The notes under the pieces are model-generated. The model was not told the origin of the DNA. It searched no databases and saw only the letters and a list, made by a program, of their open reading frames with translations. Both the position numbers and the translations under genes were made by a program. A DNA stretch of 64,000 nt from Amia ocellicauda (Eukaryota > Chordata > Actinopteri > Amiiformes > Amiidae): NCBI RefSeq assembly GCF_036373705.1, contig NC_089869.1:12163676-12227675 (forward strand). The letters run 5' to 3'. This document shows positions 11,104-22,367 of the stretch, in pieces. Positions within the stretch are counted from its first letter, which is position 1. Every line of letters begins with the position of its first letter.

Positions 11104-12627
11104 AACAAGCAAAACCAGCTAATTTTAAAAATTGATGTAACGTAAACATTTAACAAATGTTAGAATGGTGTGGATGAACAGCCTATGTATTATCTTCTGT
11201 AGTCTATTCATTGCCCAAAAGAGATGCAGGCTTCTTAGCATATATGGGTGTATACAGAGCCTTTATCTGCTCTTATCAAACATGCACAGAAACCTCATGG
11301 CTTTACAGGGTGGTGCAACTGCCATTATGTTGAATCTCATGGAAACGAGTGTGGAACTGTGTGGTTTTATCCTTGCATTTAGCCTTGAGCTGGTCAACAA
11401 CAAATTAATTGTAAACAAGTTTTCCTTCAAGTACATTTTTCCCTTCCCAACGACAAATGGCTTTTCTTCATTTCGCAGCACCTTCGTGTGCCCAACAGAG
11501 ATCATTGCATTCAGTGACAAAGCCAGTGAGTTCCACGACATCAACTGCGAGGTTGTCGGTGTCTCGGTGGACTCTCACTTCACCCACCTGGCTTGGATCA
11601 ACACTCCCCGAAAGGTGGGTGTAGCTTCGGGAGACTGTTGTTAGCGCTGTCCCGCAGAATGTCTTTGTATCACGTGAAAGGCCTCGGCTATTGCAAAATG
11701 TGTTCTCTATAACATTTATAAGATTAACAAAGTGTCAAGAACTTTATTAGGTCTGCCACTGTTGAGTTCAGAATAAAAACATTTCTTGCAGATCACTACT
11801 GGGCTGATCAACTTTTTGATTTGTCTGTTTTTCAGAATGGTGGTCTGGGTCACATCAACATCCCCCTGCTCTCTGACCTCAATAAGCAGGTGTCCAGGGA
11901 TTATGGGGTGCTGCTGGAAGGGCCTGGCATTGCACTGAGGTAACAATGCCTGGGCTGGCCTTTTCATGAAATTAGTTTATCCACAACAAAGATTTTAACA
12001 TACTTTATAAGTTCGAATGCTGAACCATTAATCAGTGCAGTTGGTTTATTGTGTTTTGACTTATTGTGTTGTCTCCCGCAGAGGTCTGTTCCTGATTGAC
12101 CCGAACGGGGTTGTGAAACACTTGAGCATCAATGACCTGCCAGTGGGTCGCTGCGTGGAGGAAACGCTCCGGCTAGTCAGGGCTTTCCAGTTTGTTGAAA
12201 CCCACGGGGAGGTTTGCCCAGCCAGCTGGACCCCTGAATCCCCAACTGTAAGTCTTGTCATAGACCATTAAAGCCTTTTAGCAGTTATTTAAAAAAAATC
12301 CCCACATTTTCTACAAAATTGGTTGAATTTTAAAGACAATACACATTTATTTAAGTAAAACTACAGCTATCCTTTTTAATTTAGCCAAAGTATATTTGTT
12401 TGAAACGTGAGGAAAGGTTAAACTTCAGTCTTATTGTCATTCTTTTCTTGTTGAGTAAGACTTGTGATTTCCTCAACTTTTCCATGTGATTCATGCAAAA
12501 TAATTTTTGTGCTTTTGTGCTGTTGAAAACACTTTGTGATGCATGCATTTATTCTTTATTTTTTGTCTTTCAGATCAAGCCAACCCCTGAGGGTTCAAAG
12601 GAGTATTTTGAGAAGGTTAACAACTAG
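9156..12627 (+). CDS. prdx3: Peroxiredoxin 3, mitochondrial thioredoxin-dependent peroxide reductase
   Basis: A typical 2-Cys peroxiredoxin that reduces hydrogen peroxide in the mitochondrial matrix using thioredoxin 2. Exons are 9156-9191, 10278-10398, 10806-10947, 11479-11614, 11836-11939, 12082-12247 and 12574-12627. All have GT-AG borders and consistent phases (0,1,2,0,2,0), giving 252 aa (human 256). Residues 1-53 are an Arg/Ser-rich presequence with no acidic residue, fitting matrix import. The peroxidatic cysteine is Cys104 in FVCPTE and the resolving cysteine is Cys225 in GEVCPA. The GGLG (147-150) and C-terminal YF (246-247) motifs that make 2-Cys enzymes prone to hyperoxidation are both present. 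The start is the only ATG giving a Kozak-like context and a normal presequence. SFXN4 follows on the same strand. Confidence 0.97.
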
Positions 12628-12960
12628 ACAATATGCTTGGGGCAATACCTTTAATGGACATATTAGATGTTTACCCCAGGAAGCTCTTATGACTTTCGGT
12701 AAAGCATTTGGTAATCAGTATGCCTATGTAGTAATGTAGTAAACTCCTGCTGGAATTTAACATTGACAGAAAACTGTGAGATTGAGGGGAGAAAAGGAAG
12801 AATAAAATGAAGCTATGAATGATTTGTATGTACTGAGCTCATATTACATTTTTTGTTCAAAACATCTTAGTTTCAATAAGGATGAATTCCGTAATTGTGT
12901 TTAATAATCATGACAATGCTCATTAATAAAAAATGATACATCATTTTATTAAAGAATAAG
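12628..12960 (+). other. PRDX3 3' UTR with poly(A) signals
   Basis: AATAAA at 12801-12806 lies about 175 bases after the stop codon. A further AATAAA-like cluster near 12925-12955 could serve as an alternative distal site. Confidence 0.6.
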
Positions 12961-13554
12961 GACTGAGGTAATAGGAGTGTTTGCTATTCCGATTTGTTGT
13001 GGTTTGTGAAATGTGGATAATTGGTATTTCAAGTACATGAGTGTAAATATTGAATTTGGACCACATGCACAATAGTTACATGAAAGGATATGTACATGCA
13101 AAACACATTACCTGTACAGTATGCTGTACACGGTGCAAATGTAAAACTCTATCTATGAAAAAAGTTTTTTTTTTTATACAACCTGTAATTATCGTCAGTC
13201 AGACATTGTGGGAAATTGGGTGATATTTGACAGAAGGTGGGAGAGAAACTGCTTTGTGTCAAAACCTGAGCTTAGTGCCATGCTCTCGGACATGATCAGG
13301 ATGCCTTCTCACTGAGTTGTGTGTTACTTGGGAGTCTCTCCCTTCCAGGAATGGTGAGTCCTCTTGCCCTGGGTGACGCATACAATTCAAGAGGGGCAAT
13401 TAGAGAGTATACTTTTTTCTGGTGACAATATTTCCAGAAAAAATCATTACTGCTTTGGATAGAGCCAAATGAAAACGAGACAGAATTCCAATACAATATG
13501 GTATCTCGATTTAGTAATTTTATACCCCACAAACAGCATAAAATAATGGTTTAC
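12961..13554. other. Intergenic sequence, nothing recognised
   Basis: AT-rich with no supported gene. The minus-strand frame at 13296-13532 has no family match and no splice context. Confidence 0.4.
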
Positions 13555-14925
13555 ACTTTGCGGTTTAATAGATTTAACCCTGTATGCAATATATTGTATA
13601 AAGATAAAAGAGCAGTACACTAAATGCTCACAGATTAATTTGATGTTGACATTTAATCCACCTTGGTTACAACAATAGTAATAGTCGAAAAAAAGGGAGA
13701 TTTTTTTTTTATTAAAGATATTCTAAGTATTTTAGAAGAAAGATTGTCATATCAGTATGATCTTTCCTTTGGCAAAGGGAGGATACTTGTGCCAACCAGT
13801 GTGGCACTCCTACGAAAAGATAAATCAAGACAGGGTTTGTAGCTGGACAAGACATGACTGGTGAAGGTGTTGAAATACATTTAGCATGCAGAGGAATACA
13901 AATTCATCTGTCTTCTGCCACCCAGATTGAGAAATGGGTAATTGCTTAAAAGCAGGCGTTTCCTTTTTACATGCTTTACAGCGATACAACTTATTTGTTG
14001 ATTTACAAAGCTTAAACATGCTGATTCACATTGGAGGCATTAAAAACAAAGAAAATCCTCACCCACTCTGACCAGTTCACCGCATCCAGGGATGGAGCAG
14101 AATCTGCACTAAGGATGAGCGATCCTCTCTTCAGTGGACCAGGGAGTCACGAATCAGGTCCTGGCAATCTGTCGGTGAGAAAATTAGGGAATGGGTTGGA
14201 GTCCTTGGATAAGCACAGACGTAAAGCATTAAATTGACATCAGGTCGAAATAAAAAAATCCCATGTTTCAGTCGGAAACCCCATTTGAAATCTCTACTGT
14301 TAAGTAGAACATCAATATGTACTTACAACTAAATCCCAATCCACATACCTAACTGGGATGTGTTTAAATGCCACCTGAAATTAATATGAAAAAAACAATA
14401 ATGCAATAATACAAATAAAATATTTTAGCACATTCACATTTGATAAATCACATTTCAATTAAAAAAACATTTTTGTATTTGATATGTATGTATTTCTCTT
14501 TGTTTGATTATTTCTATGGCCAGTGGATACAAATTCTGGAAGGAAAAGTATGTGGGTTTCAAAATACTTTTGGTTGAAAGCATCTGAAAGACATTTAATA
14601 AAAAGGAGGCAAAGAAATACAAAAAAATGGAATCATTTTATGTATATTTGGAAAGTGACCATAACAAATGTACAAATTTGAAATCCTGTGTATTTTAATT
14701 AATTTTATAAGTATACAATTCCTTATTTATTTAAAGCAGTCAGAATAAAAGTTTTCAACTAAATATTTTACATTGTGTAAATGATAGTCACAATAAAAGA
14801 AACAAACTGTTCAAACAATTGTAGTGCCTACACACAGTGTGAATACAGCCACAGTTAATTAATATTCAATAAAAGTAGGAGCTAATACAAATGTGAACAT
14901 CACCTGTCCTCTTTATTTTCGAGAG
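13555..14925. repeat. Duplicated block B (paralogous to block A, right of PRDX3)
   Basis: It aligns piecewise and in the same orientation with 3610-8165 but lacks the Tc1 and LINE insertions. It also lacks the two upstream PIM-like exons: the alignment jumps from A position ~5080 to ~7555 within about 100 bases of B (14210-14320). The simplest reading is a duplication followed by a deletion in B and insertions in A. Confidence 0.7.
14060..14168 (-). pseudogene. PIM-like kinase pseudogene, copy B (last exon only)
   Basis: Downstream of a CCGACAG acceptor, the minus strand reads DCQDLIRDSLVH-stop-REDRSSLVQILLHPWMR-stop. This is the C-lobe end of a PIM kinase and is collinear with exon 5035-4920 of copy A. 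An in-frame TGA falls at the same codon as in copy A. Here the HPWM motif is intact and there is no frameshift. No other exon of this copy remains in the window. Confidence 0.75.
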
Positions 14926-15416
14926 CTGGAAGAATCTTATATATGTATTTATATACTGTATATAATCATCATCAGACTATATCAATCCACTGGCACATGA
15001 AGCCCTCCCCAATATGTTTTTTTCCACTATCTCTTCTTGTTATTCCAAGCATATATCTTACCATGCTTCTTTGTGTCATCTTCAGTTTCTGTAATATTTT
15101 TGCATTTCGTGATCAGGTTTCACAGCCATAAGTGAGCACTGATAGAATGCATTCATCATTTCTTTCTCTATAAGCAAATGGGTAGATTTCATTACAACAG
15201 TGTGACGTTTCTTCCAAATGCACTGCCATCCCCTTTTCACTGTTTTATTGACTTTTTCAGTAATATCAGAATGTGCTCATTTTTTGTCTGACTTGAATGT
15301 ATTTGCCCAGCTTGACGCAAGTTAGTAAAAGCGAACGGGACGTTTTGTATTCGGCCGTGGCAGCCGGGGGACAGTTTTACGCGGCGCACACGTCACTACA
15401 GCGTGTTATTGTGCGC
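14926..15416. other. Intergenic region and SFXN4 promoter
   Basis: The sequence turns GC-richer from about 15340, with CpG-containing GCGGCGCACACGTCAC, a CRE/E-box-like stretch, just upstream of SFXN4. The SFXN4 frame is open back to an ATG at 15297, so part of this could be translated if that start is used. No other gene is seen. Confidence 0.4.
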
Positions 15417-18400
15417 ATGCCCGGGTACATGGATAGTAACTTAGAGTATTGGAAGAGCGAAGGACAGGTACAAACTCCTCTTTTAAAATAATATGAATAA
15501 TAATAATAATAATTGAAAGTATTAAGCAGTAAAGATAAATATGTTTAAAGTACTATTGACGCTGGTACTATAAAATGATCACTTTCTGTCAAGGTTAATT
15601 AAGTGTAGCTGTATCTTATCTAGATTCAGTGCCTCATACATCTGTCTGTTATTGTTTTGCAAAATATTAAATGTTTGCCAGTTTTAACGTATTTTGTGTG
15701 GTTGTACGTATTATGCTTTGCAGTCCTTCCTCCGGAGACTTTCTCGATGGGTTGACCTTTTAGACCCACTTTCTCTTCTAGCCTCAGATGTGAGTAAACC
15801 TGCTGTACACTATTTCAATGTCTTAAATGTGTAACTGATGTTGAAACGAGGGCATTTTGCAGTGATATACATTTTAACGCCTTGTCCAGAATATGAAAGT
15901 ACCATATCTGGTAGGGCAAGACGTTGTGATACTTAATCCATAATTGCTGATATCACAAATTCAATTTCTGGTATTAAGAATACAATTGTTAATTCTTGAT
16001 CTCAGCAATTGTATTCTTGGTATCAAAAATGGATACTAATTGATATCCGGTTAAGGATTAAATGTCACAAGGTCTTGCCATGCATTGCTGAAATCTGCAA
16101 TTGTATTGTTGGTATCAGCAATTATGGATTACATTTCTCAATGGCTTGCCACAGTCTGCATGTCTCAGTGAATATTAAGTGGTTTCGTGTAGTGATTTTG
16201 TATAGTTCTTCCTTCAGGCTGAAATTAAAAATGCTCGCCTTCTGCTGGAAAGCAAGGAGGGAAGCTCTCCGAATACAAAGGTAGGACACCAAAACATCAT
16301 TTTGTGCATTATTTGTGCCATTCCTCTTATTTTGAGAACATGCCAATTTTGCGTTTGTTTTCTTACCCACAGGTTAAAGATGCATTGAAGCTGAGCCTAG
16401 TAAGTATATTTTCCTTTTCTCTTTTCACATGCAGAATACAAAAGTTTGATGTTTCACTCAGTAATTGTTGATCACATGCACTTAGAATATACCCATTGAT
16501 CTGGCATTTTATTAAACCAAAAATGCCCATGTAGTTTATGCACTCTCACACGCATGCACACTGTCCATGTTATCTTGCCAAATAGCTTATGAAGTATTAT
16601 TTGGAATCACAATAGAGAATAAATGAAATGATGTGGAATATGGAGACTATTATAATGAATACAGATATTAAGTCTTACGGTGGTTTCATAGCTTGATTTC
16701 CACCCATTATGATTGTAGTTATGATAGGACCAAAACAATTGCTCTGAGATCTGTGAAACTGGCTGTTAACGCTTTATATGGTATGTTTTGTAGTCTTCTG
16801 TTCATCCGGACACTGGCAGTGTGATACCACTTCTGTTCAGGCCTCCAGGTGAGAACAGCTTTAAGTTTCTACTGTACATGGCTGCACAGGGACATGAGCA
16901 ATTATATCATGCATATAAATACATGGCTATTATATTTTACGGCTAGAGCTTTTTATAATTCATGTGCGATAACTGTGTAATTCCATAAGAACCAACTTTG
17001 AAGTAAATACACAGATCTGGAAAGTGGATGTCTATTTTACCAATGAAGAACTAACAAAAGGGAATGACGATCATTCTGCATACTGTTTTACATGTTGTAA
17101 TATGATTAATTTTATTATAGCATTCCTACCAATTGCTGCACCTTTGGTGAGTTAAAACAAATGTTTTCTTAAGTGTAATGCATAGAATTTGTATTGTTAC
17201 ATTATGTATATTCATTGTTGTTTGCCTACATGTTTTATTCATCCCCAAATAAGGAAATATTCCATATATTTAACATTTGGATTATGTTAGTCCATGCTAA
17301 TCAACTTTTATTTGTATGAATTAAAGGTCAGTCTGTCAAAATTTCTAAAATGGAAAGCTCTAAATTACAAATGGTAAATGTTAGAATTTCCCTAACTACT
17401 TTAGAAACTGAAAATAATCGTCCACACAGTCTGCTTGTATCAGACTACCTCTGCTTCATCATTTCATGTTTTATATATATGTGCTAATTGTGTCATGTTT
17501 TCATCAGGTCATAGCCACCATGCTGCCGCACAGAGGCATTAAACCAGCTCTGTTTTGGCAGGTAAATTCATGACAGATGTTAACACTACCAGATTTTTCT
17601 GTTGTCAGTGCTTAGGATTTGTTCCAGCTAAAGAAAATGCAAAAGTGTACGATTTGAAGTTCAGCTGTAATGAACATAAGCCATGGCAATCTACCCATAA
17701 TTAATGAAAATGTCTTTTTGTGCCTTTTCATTGACGGGTAGAATCAGGACACTTTATGCCTAAAAATTGTTGAAGAGTATGGTCCCTTGTGTGATTACTC
17801 TTAGTGATGAACAAATATTGTACCATTGTACAAGATATACAATATGTACAGACATTGTAGGACAGTCCAGGTTCACATTACACTTGTTTCATCGTTTTCT
17901 CTGTCCAGTTCCTATGTCAGAGCTACAGTGCTGGTTTTAACTATGCAAACAGAAATGCCACTGCCAGTAAGGTAAGTTGATTTTTCCGTTTAACTATTTA
18001 TTTATTTATTTTTGTATAATGTTTTCTTCATTCTGCATCTGTGTGAATTTTCAAATATATTATGTTGAAATGATTGATGATTCCATTCAATGCAGAATAT
18101 TGTATCTAGAATGATTAAAATATTGACATTGTATTAATCTATTTTATTTGGTAGAATGACAAGATGTCCCTCAAGCAGCTTCTTTTGATTGTTGGATCTG
18201 TGTCCTATTCGGCCTGTGCCGGGGTAGGTATCTGCCGCTGGTTGAGTGTTTGTGTCATTCACAGAATTAAATAGAAATTAAATAGAAGTCATAGCATTCA
18301 ATGTTAGCAAAGTGCTGTAAAGTACTGAGATACATGTCTTGCATGAGACTACATGTCTGATTGTATAATTTAGTATGAGATCAGATATGAGGCATTATCA

Positions 18401-20267
18401 TTGAGCGAAGAGAACAGCCAGACAAATAAGACGATTGAAAAATGTAAGGAATTTAATTTGAATTTTGAATAACAAGTTTCAATAAAGCAGATTGAGGGGG
18501 TTTTGTTGCACTCTTTGGGTATCTTTATGATCATTCAAATGTTGGCGTAGAAAATATGGAGCCCCCAGACAGAAAAGCACATACATGGAAAAGTAATAGT
18601 TTGTCACTCCCACAGACATTTCCATAAATGATCAGCCAGATTTTGTGTGTTTCACTCTTAGGCAGTTCCTCAGTTTATGATGAAGCATTATGGACTGAGA
18701 AACCAAGCCGTCCAAACATTCTTTAGAACAGTGCTTCCTGTTCCTCTTTTTGGTATGTTTTCTGTCTTGTTTTAGTAGAATGATAATCCAATCCTAGAGC
18801 ATCTACCCTTTCTAATACTAAACCCCTAATTGCATTGTTGATAAAAGCGTGAGCATATATTTGTTTTCTTCAAGAATCTAATCTTGCTATTGAACATAGG
18901 CAGACATTATTGGCTAAATAATTATTAGTAGGTCACTATGGACAGATATCTTTGTTTCATATCAAATGGTTACTTTTGAGAAGTTTTTAGCCATGCCCTG
19001 TGTTATATCCAAGTAGATTTGTATATAAAAAGCTCAATCCAAGACTGTTAAACTTGGAGATGCATTCCCCAAACCAAATACTGTTTTTCTTCTTCTCCAC
19101 AGCTTTTCTGGGCGCCTTCAATGTAATGATCGTCCGAGGTGAGGAGTTTGAGAATGGGATCGAGGTCTTCGATGCCAATGGGAATGTGGTTGGCGTTTCA
19201 CAGAAAGTTGGGTTGAAGGTAATGGGAAAGTGGTTCAACCCATTCATTTACAGTGGAGTATCTCTAGAGTATATCCAGATATTTCTTACATAATTCACAC
19301 AGACAGGACTAGAACAGACAAGGTTCTAGCTGTGTATACCTAATATTGCTATATATATTGCACCATCTTGTTAACAGATCTCAACCTTAACCACCTATCC
19401 ACTTCTTAAAGCTTCTCTAAATATATCTAGTGCAGTTATCTGAACATTAAATGAAATTAAGAACTACATTTGTTTAGGAGTTGTACCTTGGCTAGAGCTT
19501 TTTCTTTTCTTTTCTCAGGCTGTTGGTGAAACTGCAGTGTCTAGAGCTCTGCTCATCGGTACCACAGCAGCTGTGCCTAACCTGCTCATCAGTTTTATAC
19601 AAAGGTAATCATGCTTTTCAGAAATGACCATTGTGGTGGTGTTTTCTGAATAACATGAGGTAATAACATAAATGGAAAGTTATCTTAAGTATCTTGGGTT
19701 AAGTTGTTAATCTTTAAGTGTATAGCATGCTTGCTTGTTAATATAAAGCCTGCATTTTTGAGCTATGCAGATAATCTAGTTTTCCTACTCTTACACTATG
19801 TTTAGATGGATAAAGATATGCCAAAAACACACTTATTTTTAGAGTTAAATGTAGACGGTGCTCATGGAAGTCAGGGCAGGGAATAAGTGATCTTCATTGC
19901 TAACAACTCCCTCCCCAATTTAGGAGAAGATTCATCCAAAGGAGCCCATTGGTTCTAGCTCCACTAAGACACATCGCCACTGCCTTCGTGCTGGGACTAA
20001 TGATCCCAGTTTCCTTCAGTCTGTTCCCACATGTTGGAAAGGTAAGTTCCGTTTGAAATCAGTGACCAGATGAAAAGTGCTGTTGAAAGTATACATTTAC
20101 TGCACTTAAATATATATATTACATATTGAAACTTTCTTAAATTGTATAAAATGACTTTAGGACACTTTTACTATTATTGTTTCTGTGTTTGTATGTAGGT
20201 ACAAAAGGCTAACTTGGAGGAGGAATTCCAGACAGACACACAGCTATACTACCACAGAGGACTCTAA
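15417..20267 (+). CDS. sfxn4: Sideroflexin 4
   Basis: A multi-pass mitochondrial inner-membrane protein of the sideroflexin family. Human SFXN4 is linked to Fe-S/complex I biogenesis and erythropoiesis. Fourteen exons: 15417-15467, 15724-15789, 16218-16280, 16373-16399, 16794-16848, 17121-17146, 17508-17561, 17909-17971, 18155-18223, 18662-18752, 19103-19218, 19519-19604, 19924-20041, 20199-20267. All have GT-AG borders and matching phases and give 317 aa (human 337). Diagnostic pieces are LEYWKSEGQSFLRRL, VHPDTG (about residues 72-77), LFRPPAFLPIAAP, the hydrophobic segments around LLLIVGSVSYSACAG and FVLGLMIPVSFSLFP, and the family ending LYYHRGL. The start is uncertain: ATGs at 15417, 15429 and far upstream 15297 are all in frame. 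I chose 15417 because it gives a length near the family norm. Confidence 0.95.
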
Positions 20268-20660
20268 GATTATACAATATTGTATGAATTATTTGGAAGT
20301 TGCAAGGGGAAACAAGAGACATTTTAGATTAACATTATTTATTTGGCACTGGATTTACTGTATGATATATACTGTCAATGAACAACAAACCAAATATTCA
20401 TTCTTTTGGATGTATAAAATGTAATCAGCACTAGTTGCTGTTCTTGCATGTTAAACAAGTATGTTTTTCATGAATTAGCTGCCATTCAAGGGCTACAGAA
20501 AATGCACTTTTTATCAGTCATAAATTATTTTACAAAAGCTGGTATATTCAATTCATATCTGGCAATAGACATGCTAAACATTGACTATATAAAAGAGCTT
20601 ATCGTATCATGTTTTGTCTGCTGACAATTGTGATTAATAATAAAGACTCGCATACATGTT
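20268..20660 (+). other. SFXN4 3' UTR with poly(A) signal
   Basis: AATAAA at 20639-20644 lies about 375 bases past the stop codon and is the first good signal. The interval is AT-rich and non-coding. Confidence 0.6.
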
Positions 20661-22367
20661 TTTACTTATTAGTGCTGTTAAGTTTACATACGTTTTTTTT
20701 TTATCAACTCAAATGGATCTTGGATACTTATACTGTATATTTTTACATGACTTGATGTAACATCGACATTTACAAAGGAGCACAACACTTAACATTATCA
20801 GTCCCTCTCTGTATTTATATAGGCCTTGTGGAAGTTAAAAAGGTTTCACAGTGATTTGGTTCTGGAAATAAAAAACGACTTTGTTTCATTACCACCACAA
20901 AATATAATGAATCAATGGATAAGTAATTGACAAAACAAATTCTGAATTCCTTTCATAACATGGAGTTGGACAGGGTGATTTGATCTGAGGAAAGTAAGGC
21001 AAGGTTTGTTAGGGCTATCGTGACAAACTGGAAATGGAACAGCAGGGTATGTTAAAAAATATACTTGAAAACGTTTTTAAAAATCAGGAAATACACACAG
21101 TTGGTCAACTTTTTTAAAACAAATTTACTGTGAGAGATAGCTTCCTCATCAATTTTTGTAGAGTGAAAACTGTTATGGGAAACAAGGATATATACAGTTA
21201 GTGTGATTAGTGAAAGTCCTTACACAATAACATGCATGTATTGCTTCTAGGTATCTAGAGTTGTGTATTCTCTGATTAACTGTGTAAGAAACATTCTTAT
21301 CCCAGAAATCACTACATTCCAGATCTCATTGTACAAGCAGTAAATGGTTCACATTCTTACAGCTTTATGCATAAAACAAATATTTGTGCAGTTGTTATAA
21401 GGCTAGATATGACTTAATTGCAAAGGCTTCTGTCACATTCTTTAATTTGATAGGAAGATTTCTAGAGGAGACCATTCAAAATAGTCTAGTTTATTTCACT
21501 TTACACAGAGAAATGAGAAGGCTATCAAAACCGTAGTAAGATGCTGAAGTATTAAAAAACAAAGTATATGCTTTTGTCTAGCTTACAAAAAAACATTGGC
21601 ACTCAAAAGCTTAAATACAGTTTAGTTTGACAATTACACACAGCAAGTCATTGAAATTCAAATTGTGTGTGATTTAGTTTTTTTGACCACAATCCTGCTC
21701 TTCATTTTGGAGCAAAGGAGGAAGGCAGTTTTCTACCCATTTGGCAAATTCAAACAAGGGAGTTAAAACAGCCTTCAGAGTAATAGTTTTAGTCGAGATT
21801 AAAAGGTTTATTCAGATCAAGAATTAAATTGAAATTGTCATTGCTGTGGTCTAGTTCTCAACAAAACTCCTTCCCATTTATATTCGAACTAAAGTGCAGC
21901 CAAACATTTTCTTAACAGGAAACAAAGGTAACTGGTTCAAATGGGCAAGAATTATAGATGCCTTCAGAAAATTGAATTGGACAAACCCATCTCTACAAGA
22001 GAATGCATTTACCTTTTCCCAAATGAAAAACTGTAAGGAATGCAGGTTGAAACTCCAAAGGTTCTATAATAGATATGCAAGAGACTGGAATCAATGTTAA
22101 CCATCACCGACTGTATTTATGAAAGGAAGTGTTTTCCAGTTCATAAATGAGGACACAGTCGATGATGGAAAGTGTAAGAAAGCCTCCATATATTAATGGA
22201 GAATAAAGGAATGTTTTTTTCAAGATAGAAACAGTCCATTACCAAAAAAAATAATCTAACGTCTGTCTCTATAACAGGTTGAGTAATATAAAATAGATTC
22301 AAGTGCTAGATGAATTGGACCTTGGTCACTTGGCGCTGTGTAGCAGTGGAGAAGGGAGATGTGAGGG
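20661..22367 (-). other. Convergent intergenic region, including the probable DENND10 3' UTR
   Basis: SFXN4 and DENND10 converge here. A minus-strand AATAAA (TTTATT at 21807-21812) could end DENND10 transcripts about 560 bases past its stop. No coding frame is supported. Confidence 0.45.
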
